Shown in pieces: positions 57,640 to 64,000 of a DNA stretch of 64,000 nucleotides; the first letter of the stretch is position 1; each line of letters opens with the position of its first letter. Position numbers and translations under genes: made by a program. This DNA is from Ectopseudomonas composti. GTDB lineage: Bacteria; Pseudomonadota; Gammaproteobacteria; Pseudomonadales; Pseudomonadaceae. The DNA is taken from positions 186,001-250,000 of the forward strand of contig NZ_LSSW01000022.1 of assembly GCF_001567565.1 (NCBI RefSeq), in the 5' to 3' direction. The notes under the pieces were generated by a model. It ran no database searches, had not been told where the DNA came from, and saw only the letters and a list, made by a program, of their open reading frames with translations.

Positions 57640-58640
57640 GCCTGGCTGCCGATACCCGTCCGCTGTTGCTGCTGGTCGACGACGAGCCCACCAACCTGCA
57701 GGTATTGCGTCATATCCTGCAGGAAGACTATCGCCTGCTGTTCGCCAAGGAGGGTGCCCGCGCACTGGAAATGGCCGAGCGCGAGCGACCTGACCTGATT
57801 CTGCTCGACGTGATGATGCCGGGCATGACCGGCTATGAGGTGTGTGAGCAGCTCAAGGCCAACCCGCTGCTGAAGGCGATCCCGGTGATCTTCGTCACAG
57901 CCCTCGGTGATGTCGACGATGAGGCGCGTGGCTTCGAGGTCGGTGCGGTGGACTACATCACCAAGCCGGTGAGCCCGCCCATTGTGCGGGCACGGGTGCG
58001 CACCCATCTGTCGTTGGTGCGGGTCGACGAGCTGAGGCAGACCCGCCTGCAGATCGTTCAGCGCCTGGGCATGGCGGCAGAGTACAAGGACAACGAGACG
58101 GGCTTGCACGTCATCCGCATGAGCCACTTCTCCAAGGTGCTGGCACTGGCCGCAGGATTCAGCGAGAGCGCGGCCGAGGAACTGCTCAACGCCGCGCCAA
58201 TGCATGACGTCGGCAAGATCGGTATTCCCGATGCGGTGCTGCGCAAGCCGGGCAAGCTCGATGAGCAGGAGTGGCAGGTGATGCGCCAGCATGTGGAAAT
58301 CGGCGCGCGGATCATCGGCGAACACAGTTCGGGATTGTTGCGCACGGCGCAACGGATTGCCCTGTCGCACCACGAGAAGTGGGACGGCAGCGGCTATCCC
58401 AACGGTCTGAGCGGTGAGGACATTCCTCTGGAAGGTCGCATCGTGGCAATCGCCGATGTGTTCGATGCGCTGACCAGCGTGCGCCCCTACAAGCAGGCAT
58501 GGACAGTGGAGGCCGCAGTCGACTTCCTGCGTGAGCAGAGCGGCCGCCACTTCGATCCGCGCCTGACCGAGCTGTTCATCGATTGTCTGCCGGAGATTCT
58601 GCGCATCAAGGAGCGTTGGGCCGAGCAGCCTGCCGCTTGA
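57636..58640 (+). CDS. HD-GYP response regulator (RpfG-type c-di-GMP phosphodiesterase)
   Basis: A 334-residue cytoplasmic regulator. The receiver domain carries Asp58 in LILLDVMMPGMTGYEV and VDYITKPVSPPIV. The output is an HD-GYP domain with His190-Asp191 in PMHDVGKIGIPD, HHEKWDGSGYP (the GYP at 253-255) and IADVFDALTSVRPYK. The intact HD and GYP motifs predict an active phosphodiesterase that lowers c-di-GMP. The ATG overlaps the kinase stop (ATGA), a strong sign that the two are partners. Confidence 0.95.
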   Translation: MSLAADTRPLLLLVDDEPTNLQVLRHILQEDYRLLFAKEGARALEMAERERPDLILLDVMMPGMTGYEVCEQLKANPLLKAIPVIFVTALGDVDDEARGFEVGAVDYITKPVSPPIVRARVRTHLSLVRVDELRQTRLQIVQRLGMAAEYKDNETGLHVIRMSHFSKVLALAAGFSESAAEELLNAAPMHDVGKIGIPDAVLRKPGKLDEQEWQVMRQHVEIGARIIGEHSSGLLRTAQRIALSHHEKWDGSGYPNGLSGEDIPLEGRIVAIADVFDALTSVRPYKQAWTVEAAVDFLREQSGRHFDPRLTELFIDCLPEILRIKERWAEQPAA

Positions 58641-58735
58641 AATCTTCTGTCTAACACCCGAGTGCGGGTGATTTGGTCATTGTCGTCAGCGCAGCTATTG
58701 TAAGGGGCCTAGCATTACCAAGGGCAGGCCCGATC

Positions 58736-59524
58736 ATGCAGAAGAAGACACTGGTTCCCCTGTTATGTGCGGCCGTCGCCGACCTCGCCGATGCGGCTGT
58801 CGTGACCAAGCCGATTTCCTATGAGATCGATGGCGAAGCCTTCGAGGGCGTGTTGGTTTATGACGACTCGGTAACCACGCCGCGCCCTGGTCTATTGGCC
58901 GTTCCCAACTGGATGGGCGTCAACCCGGACACCGTGGCCAAGGCGGCGCGCGCCGCTGGCGACAAGTACGTGGTGTTTCTCGCCGACATGTACGGCAAGG
59001 CCATTCGCCCGAGCAATGCTGACGAAGCCAAGGCGGCCGCGACGACGGTGCGCAGTGACCGTGCCTTGATGCGCAAGCGTGCCCAGGCGGCAGTCGAAGT
59101 GCTCAAGGCGCAAAGCGGAGAGGTGGCTCTGGATCTGAGCAAGCTGGGCGCCATCGGCTTCTGTTTCGGTGGTGGAACCGTGCTGGAACTGGCCCGTTCG
59201 GGCGCGCCGCTGAAGGGTTTCGTATCCTTCCACGGCAATCTGGATACGCCTGACCCGGCCGATGCGAGGAACATCAAGGCACCGGTACTGGTGCTACATG
59301 GGGCAGATGATCCGGCGGTGCCGCAGGAGCAGGTCGACGGATTCGTCGCTGAAATGAAGGCCGCCAAGGTGGATTGGCAACTGGTCAGCTACGGCGGCGC
59401 GGTGCATTCGTTCACCAATCCCAAGGCCAACGTGCCAGGGCGCAATCAGTACCACCCAGTGGTGGCCGCGCGGGCGTTCAAGGCGATGAACGATCTGTTC
59501 GATGAAGTATTCGCCGAGCAGTGA
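58736..59524 (+). CDS. Dienelactone hydrolase family protein
   Basis: A 262-residue alpha/beta hydrolase. The catalytic triad is Cys143 in AIGFCFGGGTV, an Asp in GADDPAVP (191/192) and His224 in GGAVHSFTNP. A hydrophobic N-terminus (LVPLLCAAVADLADAAVV) suggests export, although the Asp residues in its core are unusual for a signal peptide. Ring-cleavage-pathway roles are typical for the family, but no aromatic degradation genes are adjacent, so the substrate is open. Confidence 0.9.
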   Translation: MQKKTLVPLLCAAVADLADAAVVTKPISYEIDGEAFEGVLVYDDSVTTPRPGLLAVPNWMGVNPDTVAKAARAAGDKYVVFLADMYGKAIRPSNADEAKAAATTVRSDRALMRKRAQAAVEVLKAQSGEVALDLSKLGAIGFCFGGGTVLELARSGAPLKGFVSFHGNLDTPDPADARNIKAPVLVLHGADDPAVPQEQVDGFVAEMKAAKVDWQLVSYGGAVHSFTNPKANVPGRNQYHPVVAARAFKAMNDLFDEVFAEQ

Positions 59525-59550
59525 CTGCGGTTTTACCGCACGTTAAACGA

Positions 59551-59581
59551 AAGGCTGCGCCCATTGGGCGCAGCCTTTTTT
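59551..59581 (+). terminator. Bidirectional terminator between the DLH and DUF4394 genes
   Basis: AAGGCTGCGCCC, loop ATT, GGGCGCAGCCTT plus a T-run between the convergent genes. Confidence 0.88.
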
Positions 59582-59585
59582 CATC

Positions 59586-60365
59586 TTACTTCGCGGGCAT
59601 TACGGCGATGTCGATGATGCCGTCCGGCAGGTCGGCGATATCGCCCAGGGTGGTGGGCTTGCCGCTGGCCAGATCCAGCTGATGCAGGGTCTTGCCAGTC
59701 AGCACATAGGCGGTGTTGCCACCCTTGCCGTCGCTGAGGATGTCCATGGCGGCAGCCTTGAGGCCGTCGGCGACCTTGCCGACCAGTTGCTGTACGCCAT
59801 CATTTGGCGGGTTCTGCAGCATCAGGCTGCTGTTGGCCAGGTCGATGTTGTAAAGCGCCGTGCTCTTCGTGCCAGCGTAGGAGTTGGTGTAGGCGCCGGC
59901 AACCACCTGGGGCTGCTTGCCAGCGTAAGGGCCGTCGGCAGCGTAGGCCTGCTTGCCGTCTACCGCGACTTCGCCGGTGTCGACATTCACTCGCAGGTTG
60001 GTGCCGTCCGGGCTCATCAGGCGCAGACGGTCGGCCACCGGGTTGAAGTCGACCACGGCCTGGCCGCTGCCAGGCAGCGCGGTTTGCAGCTTGCTGCCTG
60101 CGGTCGCCTTGCCGCTGGCTGTGTCCAGGGTGTAGAGCTGATCGGTACCGCTCAGGAGGTAGACCTGGCCGCTGGCCGGGCGCACGTCCAGGCCGCGCAG
60201 ATCGCTGGCGCCGCTGACGGCCATGTTGCCGGTGACCTTGAGGCTGGCGACATCGACCTTGAACAGCTTGCCATCGGCGCCCAGCGCGAGCAGTTCGGTG
60301 GCGCTGGCGGCGCCTGCGCTCAGGGTCAGCAGGCTGGCGGTGCAGAGGGTAGTGATGCGTTTCAT
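59586..60365 (-). CDS. DUF4394 domain protein, secreted
   Basis: A 259-residue protein with a signal peptide (MKRITTLCTASLLTLSAGAA then SA). The body is a beta-propeller-like DUF4394 domain with repeated motifs: LLALGADGKLFKVDVASLK, LRGLDVRPASGQVYLLSGT, VDFNPVADRLRLMSPDGTN and LYNIDLANSSLM. Function is unknown. A shared promoter motif with the ECF sigma operon (60449-60474) and adjacency suggest it is a target of that sigma factor. The minus-strand leader of about 75 bases contains an 11-bp hairpin. Confidence 0.9.
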   Translation of the reverse strand: MKRITTLCTASLLTLSAGAASATELLALGADGKLFKVDVASLKVTGNMAVSGASDLRGLDVRPASGQVYLLSGTDQLYTLDTASGKATAGSKLQTALPGSGQAVVDFNPVADRLRLMSPDGTNLRVNVDTGEVAVDGKQAYAADGPYAGKQPQVVAGAYTNSYAGTKSTALYNIDLANSSLMLQNPPNDGVQQLVGKVADGLKAAAMDILSDGKGGNTAYVLTGKTLHQLDLASGKPTTLGDIADLPDGIIDIAVMPAK

Positions 60366-60396
60366 GGTTGTTCCTCATAAAAGGTTTCAGCATCGA

Positions 60397-60422
60397 TGCG
60401 AAGCCGGTAGGCCGGCTTCGCA
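60397..60422 (-). promoter_or_regulatory. Hairpin in the DUF4394 mRNA leader
   Basis: TGCGAAGCCGG, loop TAGG or its complement, CCGGCTTCGCA: a perfect 11-bp stem between the proposed promoter and the start codon at 60365. It ends before the ribosome-binding site (ATGAGGAAC on the minus strand). Confidence 0.5.
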
Positions 60423-60448
60423 GGTGCCTCGACGAAACACCTGTGAGC

Positions 60449-60474
60449 TATACCCGCGAGGAACGGGGTTGGAT
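60449..60474 (-). promoter_or_regulatory. Proposed ECF-sigma promoter of the DUF4394 gene
   Basis: On the minus strand ATCCA (60474-60470), 14 bases, GGGTATA (60455-60449). The same pair with the same spacing occurs before the sigma gene (61844-61869). Predicted leader about 75 bases. Confidence 0.5.
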
Positions 60475-60522
60475 GTCGGCGGATGAAAATATTTTTTTGG
60501 GGGGACCAGCTGTGCGAAAGAA

Positions 60523-60542
60523 TGCCGGCCAGGTGGCCGGCA
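60523..60542 (-). terminator. Terminator-like hairpin after the anti-sigma gene
   Basis: TGCCGGCCA, GG, TGGCCGGCA followed on the minus strand by TTCTTTC. It ends 7 bases past the anti-sigma stop. Confidence 0.6.
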
Positions 60543-60548
60543 ATCTTT

Positions 60549-61262
60549 TCAGTTGGCGCTGGCCAGTACGGCGCGGCCGATATACAGCACGGGGCCGCTG
60601 GGGCGGTTGTAAGGCGAGCCGCCTTCTGGTTCGAGGGTCAGCTCGAACAACTGCCCAGGCTGCACGGCGCCGATCTGCTCGGCAGGCAAACGCAGCGGCT
60701 GTCCGGCTTCGACCAGACCCAGCGAGCGTGGCCCGTCTGCCGGGTCGATCAGCGTCCAGAATTGCAGGGCGCGCCCTTCAGGCACCTGGTCGGCAACCAG
60801 CGGATCGAGCTGCAAGGTGCCGTCGCGGCTGACCTGAATGACCCAACCCGGTCTGGCCGCCTCGCCCGGCTGCTGCAGCACCACGGTGTAGCGCTCGCCG
60901 GCGATGTCCGGTGCCCGCAATAGCGGCATCAGCACGGCGACCAGCAGCGCCACGGCCAGCGCGGCTGCGGTCAGGCGCCAGGTCAGCAGGCTGTTCCACC
61001 AGTTGGCCAGGGGGCTGGTACGTGACTCATCTTGCAGGCCCAGGCTCTGCCGAATACGGGCCCAGAGTGCCGGGGAGGGCGCTTGTGCCGGCAGTTGGTC
61101 GCTCAGCTCGAGAAAATGCCGCTCCCATTCCAGCGCCATGCGCGCGGCCTGTTCATCGTCTTCGAGCAACTGGCGCACCTCGGCGGCTTCCTGCTCGTCG
61201 AGCAGGCCGAGCAGGTATTCGCCTATCAGGGCGCGGCGTTCTTCGGGATCGTGGGTAATCAT
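60549..61262 (-). CDS. RskA-type anti-sigma factor
   Basis: A 237-residue membrane protein. The N-terminal helical anti-sigma domain (EYLLGLLDEQEAAEVRQLLE) is followed by one transmembrane helix (about residues 96-116) and a C-terminal RskA-like periplasmic domain (RDGTLQLDPLVADQVPEGRA, LQFWTLIDPADGPRSLG). It has no HxxxCxxC zinc motif. It should hold the ECF sigma factor at the membrane. The ATG overlaps the sigma stop (ATGA). A possible counterpart is SbrR of P. aeruginosa, from memory only. Confidence 0.9.
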   Translation of the reverse strand: MITHDPEERRALIGEYLLGLLDEQEAAEVRQLLEDDEQAARMALEWERHFLELSDQLPAQAPSPALWARIRQSLGLQDESRTSPLANWWNSLLTWRLTAAALAVALLVAVLMPLLRAPDIAGERYTVVLQQPGEAARPGWVIQVSRDGTLQLDPLVADQVPEGRALQFWTLIDPADGPRSLGLVEAGQPLRLPAEQIGAVQPGQLFELTLEPEGGSPYNRPSGPVLYIGRAVLASAN

Positions 61263-61807
61263 GCTTGCAGACACTCCTGCAGCGCGCGCAGGCCGGCGCG
61301 GATACGGCCTTTGATGGTGCCCAGCGGTGTGCTCAGGCGGCTGGCGATCTGTTCGTGGGTCAGGCCCCGGTAGAACGCCAGGAGGATCGGATGGCGGCGT
61401 GGTCTTTCCAGGCGTTGCAGGCAGCGACGCAGCAGGCGCTTTTCGGATTGCTCCAGCGCCTGGGCTTCAGCCTGCGGGCTGTCGTCCAGCACGCGTTCGA
61501 TGAAGTCATCGTCGACCTCTGCATGACGGCTGCCACTGCGCAGGGCGTTGAGTACGCGGTAGCGCAGGATGCTGTGCACCCAGGCGCGGCCGCTGCCCAG
61601 TTCGCGTCGAAAACGCGCGGCGTGCTGCCAGATGCGCACGAAGGCGTCGTGCAGGCAGTCCTCGGCGATATCGCGCCGGCCCAGCATGCTGATGGCCAGG
61701 CCGAGCAGTTGCCCGGCCTCCTGCCGATAGAGCGTCTGGAAGGCACGTTCGTCGCCGCGTGCGCAAGCTTCCAGGGTGCTTTCGTAATCGAAATCGCGAT
61801 CTGCCAT
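61259..61807 (-). CDS. ECF-type RNA polymerase sigma factor
   Basis: A 182-residue sigma-70 family group IV factor. Region 2 includes RDIAEDCLHDAFVRIW and GRAWVHSILRYRVLNALR. Region 4 includes RRHPILLAFYRGLTHEQIASRL and the helix-turn-helix STPLGTIKGRIRAGLRAL. No extra C-terminal domain. It is cotranslated with the anti-sigma gene. The upstream ATCCA-N14-GGGTATA suggests autoregulation. A possible counterpart is SbrI of P. aeruginosa, but I cannot confirm orthology. Confidence 0.92.
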   Translation of the reverse strand: MADRDFDYESTLEACARGDERAFQTLYRQEAGQLLGLAISMLGRRDIAEDCLHDAFVRIWQHAARFRRELGSGRAWVHSILRYRVLNALRSGSRHAEVDDDFIERVLDDSPQAEAQALEQSEKRLLRRCLQRLERPRRHPILLAFYRGLTHEQIASRLSTPLGTIKGRIRAGLRALQECLQA

Positions 61808-61843
61808 GGGTCATCCGTTGGCCTGAAAAATCCGCATGCAGCT

Positions 61844-61869
61844 TATACCCGGCTACTGCGCTTCTGGAT
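61844..61869 (-). promoter_or_regulatory. Proposed autoregulated promoter of the ECF sigma operon
   Basis: On the minus strand ATCCA (61869-61865), 14 bases, GGGTATA (61850-61844), 37 bases before the start codon. The identical arrangement before the DUF4394 gene supports a shared sigma factor. Confidence 0.5.
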
Positions 61870-61925
61870 CACGCACAGGTAACAAAAAACTGCGAAGGCG
61901 TTGCGGCGTACTCAAAGGGGAAGGT

Positions 61926-62738
61926 TCAGGGCTGAGCCTGGGCGTAGGCCTGGTCGAGTGAAACCCAGCGCTCCAGCGGCCCCTTGCGTGAGGCGTAGCG
62001 AATCAGCAGCCAGTTGCCTTGCTGATCCAGCACGTCGCAGACGTCCCCCTCGATCAGATAGGCCTTGCTGCGACTGGCGTGGTCCGGACGCTGGTGGAGG
62101 TAGAGGCGTGAGCTGGGCACTGTCCAGGTCAGGGGCCGATCATCGTCGTCGAGGGCGCGGCTGGCGATGATGTTGCCCTCAGGGTCGAGGGTCTTCTCAA
62201 AGACGGCAAAGAACACGGGAGCATCGGGGTCGTAGTCGTGGCGCACCTGCAGCGTCTTGTATAGCCACGGGACGCCGGACTCATCGAAACGGTAGGCGTC
62301 GTAGTACCAGCGCGGCCCGCTGCGGCAGTGGCTGTAGAGAGCTCGCTCCTCATTATTGGGCTGCAGCTCAGACAGCCATGAGCAATTGACGCGTTCCATC
62401 AACGCCGGCGGCATCTGCAACCGCTCGAAGCGGTGCTGGGCCGGGCGGTAGAGGTAGATGTGGTAGGCCGAGTTGACCATCCCGACCGGAACTCGAATTG
62501 CCAGATCCGGGTGGCCGTCGAAGTTGTAGTCCTCGCTCTCGAAGCTCGGTGCCTCTGCATCGTTGCCTTCAGGGATGCTCAATGCGAGGCGGCTGCCGTC
62601 GGGTTGCTGCAGAAAATAGCGTTCGCCTTGCTGCTGAACCTGAGCATGCTGCCCAGGTTCAGGTTCGAAACGGGGTAGATCGGCCAGAGCCAGGTTGGGC
62701 AGCAACAGCAGGCCGGCGAGGGGGCGATACAAGGGCAA
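61926..62738 (-). CDS. XAC2610-like periplasmic protein with SH3-like tail
   Basis: A 270-residue protein with a signal peptide (about 19 residues, ending LALA). The central FESEDYNFDGHPDLAIR is an FG-GAP/EF-hand-like calcium motif found in XAC2610-type proteins. The last ~60 residues (SSRLYLHQRPD, YLIEGDVCDVLDQQGNWLLIRY) form an SH3-like domain. Such proteins are sometimes lysozyme-inhibitor-like or envelope-associated; no function is established for this one. It is separated from the sigma gene by 118 bases. Confidence 0.8.
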   Translation of the reverse strand: MPLYRPLAGLLLLPNLALADLPRFEPEPGQHAQVQQQGERYFLQQPDGSRLALSIPEGNDAEAPSFESEDYNFDGHPDLAIRVPVGMVNSAYHIYLYRPAQHRFERLQMPPALMERVNCSWLSELQPNNEERALYSHCRSGPRWYYDAYRFDESGVPWLYKTLQVRHDYDPDAPVFFAVFEKTLDPEGNIIASRALDDDDRPLTWTVPSSRLYLHQRPDHASRSKAYLIEGDVCDVLDQQGNWLLIRYASRKGPLERWVSLDQAYAQAQP

Positions 62739-62792
62739 GAGGGCAGTCCTTTGCGAGTGACAGGCGCCATTGCGCGCCTGTCCTTGATGGGT

Positions 62793-63653
62793 TCAGCGCG
62801 GCAGTTCGATGCGCGTGGTTTCGTCTGGCACTTGCGGCCAGTCACCAGCGGCCCAGCGTTGGCGCGCCTGGTCGATCAGCTCCGAGGTGGTGGCGACGAA
62901 ATTCCAGTTTATCCGCCGCGGCCCGATGGGCTCGCCGCCGATCAGCGCCAGGTGGCACTCACCACAGGCGCTGAGCAGTGGCGTTTCGCCGGCGGCAATC
63001 ACGGCCATGCTGTGCCTGGGCAGCACCTCGCCATCGAGTTCCGCTTCGCCAGCGATCAGGTACAGGGCGCGTTCACTGTGTTCGGCCGGAATCAGCAGGT
63101 TGGCCCCGGCGGCCAGGTGCAGATCGGCATACAGGGTCGGTGAACGAACCGGGACCGGCGACTCCATGCAAAAGCCGCTGCCGGCGATCAGGGTGATCTG
63201 CACGCCCATGGCATCGCTGCGCGGCAGCGAGTCGGCCGGGTGATGGCTGTAACTTGGCTCGCACTGCTCGTCGGCTTCTGGCAGCGCCAGCCACACCTGC
63301 AGGCCGTGCACCCGTTTGCGCTGGTCAAGTTGCTCGGGCGGTGTCCGCTCGACGTGGGCGACGGCGCGGCCTGCGGTCATCCAGCTGACCTCGCCAGGCT
63401 TCACCACCTGATCGGAACCCAGGCTGTCCTTGTGCAGCAACTGGCCTTCGAACAGGTAGGTGAGGGTGGACAGGCCAATATGCGGGTGCTGGGCGATGTT
63501 CATGCCGCTGCCGGCGGGGTAGTCCTGCTCCAGCATGTGATCGAAGAAGACGAAGGGACCGATGCTGCGAAAGCGCGCCGAGGGCAGGGGCCGCAGGATC
63601 GGTTGCCCGGCGATGTCCTCGGCACGCGGGCGAATCAGTTGCAGCTCGCTCAT
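62793..63653 (-). CDS. Pirin family protein
   Basis: A 286-residue bicupin. The N-terminal metal site has HPHIGLSTLTYLFEGQLLHKD with the His pair and Glu, and SWMTAGRAVAHVERTP follows. The C-terminal cupin has SERALYLIAGEAELDG. Bacterial pirins can have quercetinase activity or regulate enzymes such as pyruvate dehydrogenase; the role here is not known. ATG 63653 overlaps the OsmC stop (ATGA); the longer frame to 63722 runs through the OsmC gene. Confidence 0.92.
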   Translation of the reverse strand: MSELQLIRPRAEDIAGQPILRPLPSARFRSIGPFVFFDHMLEQDYPAGSGMNIAQHPHIGLSTLTYLFEGQLLHKDSLGSDQVVKPGEVSWMTAGRAVAHVERTPPEQLDQRKRVHGLQVWLALPEADEQCEPSYSHHPADSLPRSDAMGVQITLIAGSGFCMESPVPVRSPTLYADLHLAAGANLLIPAEHSERALYLIAGEAELDGEVLPRHSMAVIAAGETPLLSACGECHLALIGGEPIGPRRINWNFVATTSELIDQARQRWAAGDWPQVPDETTRIELPR

Positions 63654-64000
63654 GCCGAGGCTCCAGCCAGACGGGTTTCGACCTGGATGTCGGTGCTGGT
63701 CATCAGCTTGTGGATCGGGCACTTGTCGGCGACACGCAGCAGTTGCTGGCGCTGCGCGTCGTCCAGCGGACCTTTGAGCGACAGCTCGACGATCAGGCGG
63801 TAGTTGCCTTCGCGTTCTTCGCTGTCGTCACGCTCGACGCTGACGTCGATGCCCTCCAGTGGCAGGCCGCGCTGGCGCGCATAGAGCAGCAGGGTCATGG
63901 CCTTGCAGGTGCCGAGCGAGGCGTCGAACAGATCGTGCGGATCGGGGCCGCCATCCTCGCCACCGAGCTCGGCCGATACGTCGCCGAGCAACTGGTGCGA
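63650..64000 (-). CDS. OsmC/Ohr family protein, partial (5' end outside the window)
   Basis: The last 116 or so residues of an OsmC-like peroxiredoxin-type protein running off the window end. LFDASLGTCKAMTLLLYARQ contains the first redox Cys (helix Cys), and VADKCPIHKLM contains the second, the pair that reduces organic hydroperoxides. The frame stays open to base 64000, so the true start lies beyond. It overlaps the pirin gene by 4 bases. Confidence 0.9.
   Translation of the reverse strand, partial: SHQLLGDVSAELGGEDGGPDPHDLFDASLGTCKAMTLLLYARQRGLPLEGIDVSVERDDSEEREGNYRLIVELSLKGPLDDAQRQQLLRVADKCPIHKLMTSTDIQVETRLAGASA

Overview
This 64-kb window is chromosomal DNA of a high-GC gammaproteobacterium, almost certainly Pseudomonas in the broad sense. 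A P. mendocina/oleovorans-type (Ectopseudomonas) relative would fit, but I cannot fix the species. The evidence is the gene content (FimL, Tpm, BraB, LdcA-type lysine decarboxylase, the gltA|sdhCDAB-sucAB-lpdG-sucCD block). Blocks of gene order also match what I remember of P. aeruginosa PAO1 (about PA1812-PA1833, PA2827-PA2832 and PA1574-PA1596). Coding density is high. I see no prophage, insertion sequence, CRISPR array, tRNA, rRNA or recognisable defence island.

Layout. 0.1-8.5 kb: HDOD/GAF signalling protein, MltD transglycosylase, GloB glyoxalase II, a methyltransferase, RNase HI, DnaQ and a lysine decarboxylase. 8.7-12.1 kb: a crotonase, FimL and NudC. 12.2-20.1 kb: a TauE/SafE permease, a small membrane protein, then a minus-strand group (SDR, hydroxyacyl-CoA-kinase-like phosphotransferase, SCP2 protein, phosphatase), SohB, an AcuI/YhdH reductase, and an extradiol dioxygenase gene broken by one missing base. 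20.2-24.5 kb: Tpm, HtpX, a hypothetical protein, AlaA-type aminotransferase, MsrB and a 57-residue protein. 24.7-32.9 kb: NAD-kinase-like protein, a tightly packed DUF1287-DCC-DoxX-ABC exporter train, an EamA exporter, PpnP, a DEDDh exonuclease, a beta-hydroxyacid dehydrogenase, a Cys-cluster protein and a START-domain protein. 32.9-46.1 kb: central TCA genes, with citrate synthase diverging from sdhCDAB-sucAB-lpdG-sucCD. 46.4-53.8 kb: BraB, membrane proteins, a lipoprotein, two thioesterases and HtpG. 53.9-58.6 kb: an MHYT hybrid histidine kinase translationally coupled to an HD-GYP response regulator. 58.7-64.0 kb: dienelactone hydrolase, a DUF4394 protein, an ECF sigma/anti-sigma pair, an XAC2610-like protein, a pirin and the end of an OsmC protein.

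Most of the window is housekeeping. The most interesting signals are regulatory. The ECF sigma operon and the DUF4394 gene share ATCCA-N14-GGGTATA, which suggests one autoregulated sigma regulon. htpG has a textbook heat-shock (sigma32) promoter and htpX a weaker one. gltA and sdhC have near-consensus divergent sigma70 promoters. The sdh-suc operon carries intercistronic hairpins and a 122-bp fold-back repeat before sucC, with a decayed relative at 24.5 kb. I do not see a wholly new multi-gene system. The best candidates for under-described biology are the ECF/DUF4394 circuit, the kinase/SDR/SCP2 acyl-CoA group, and the DUF1287-DCC-DoxX-ABC train.
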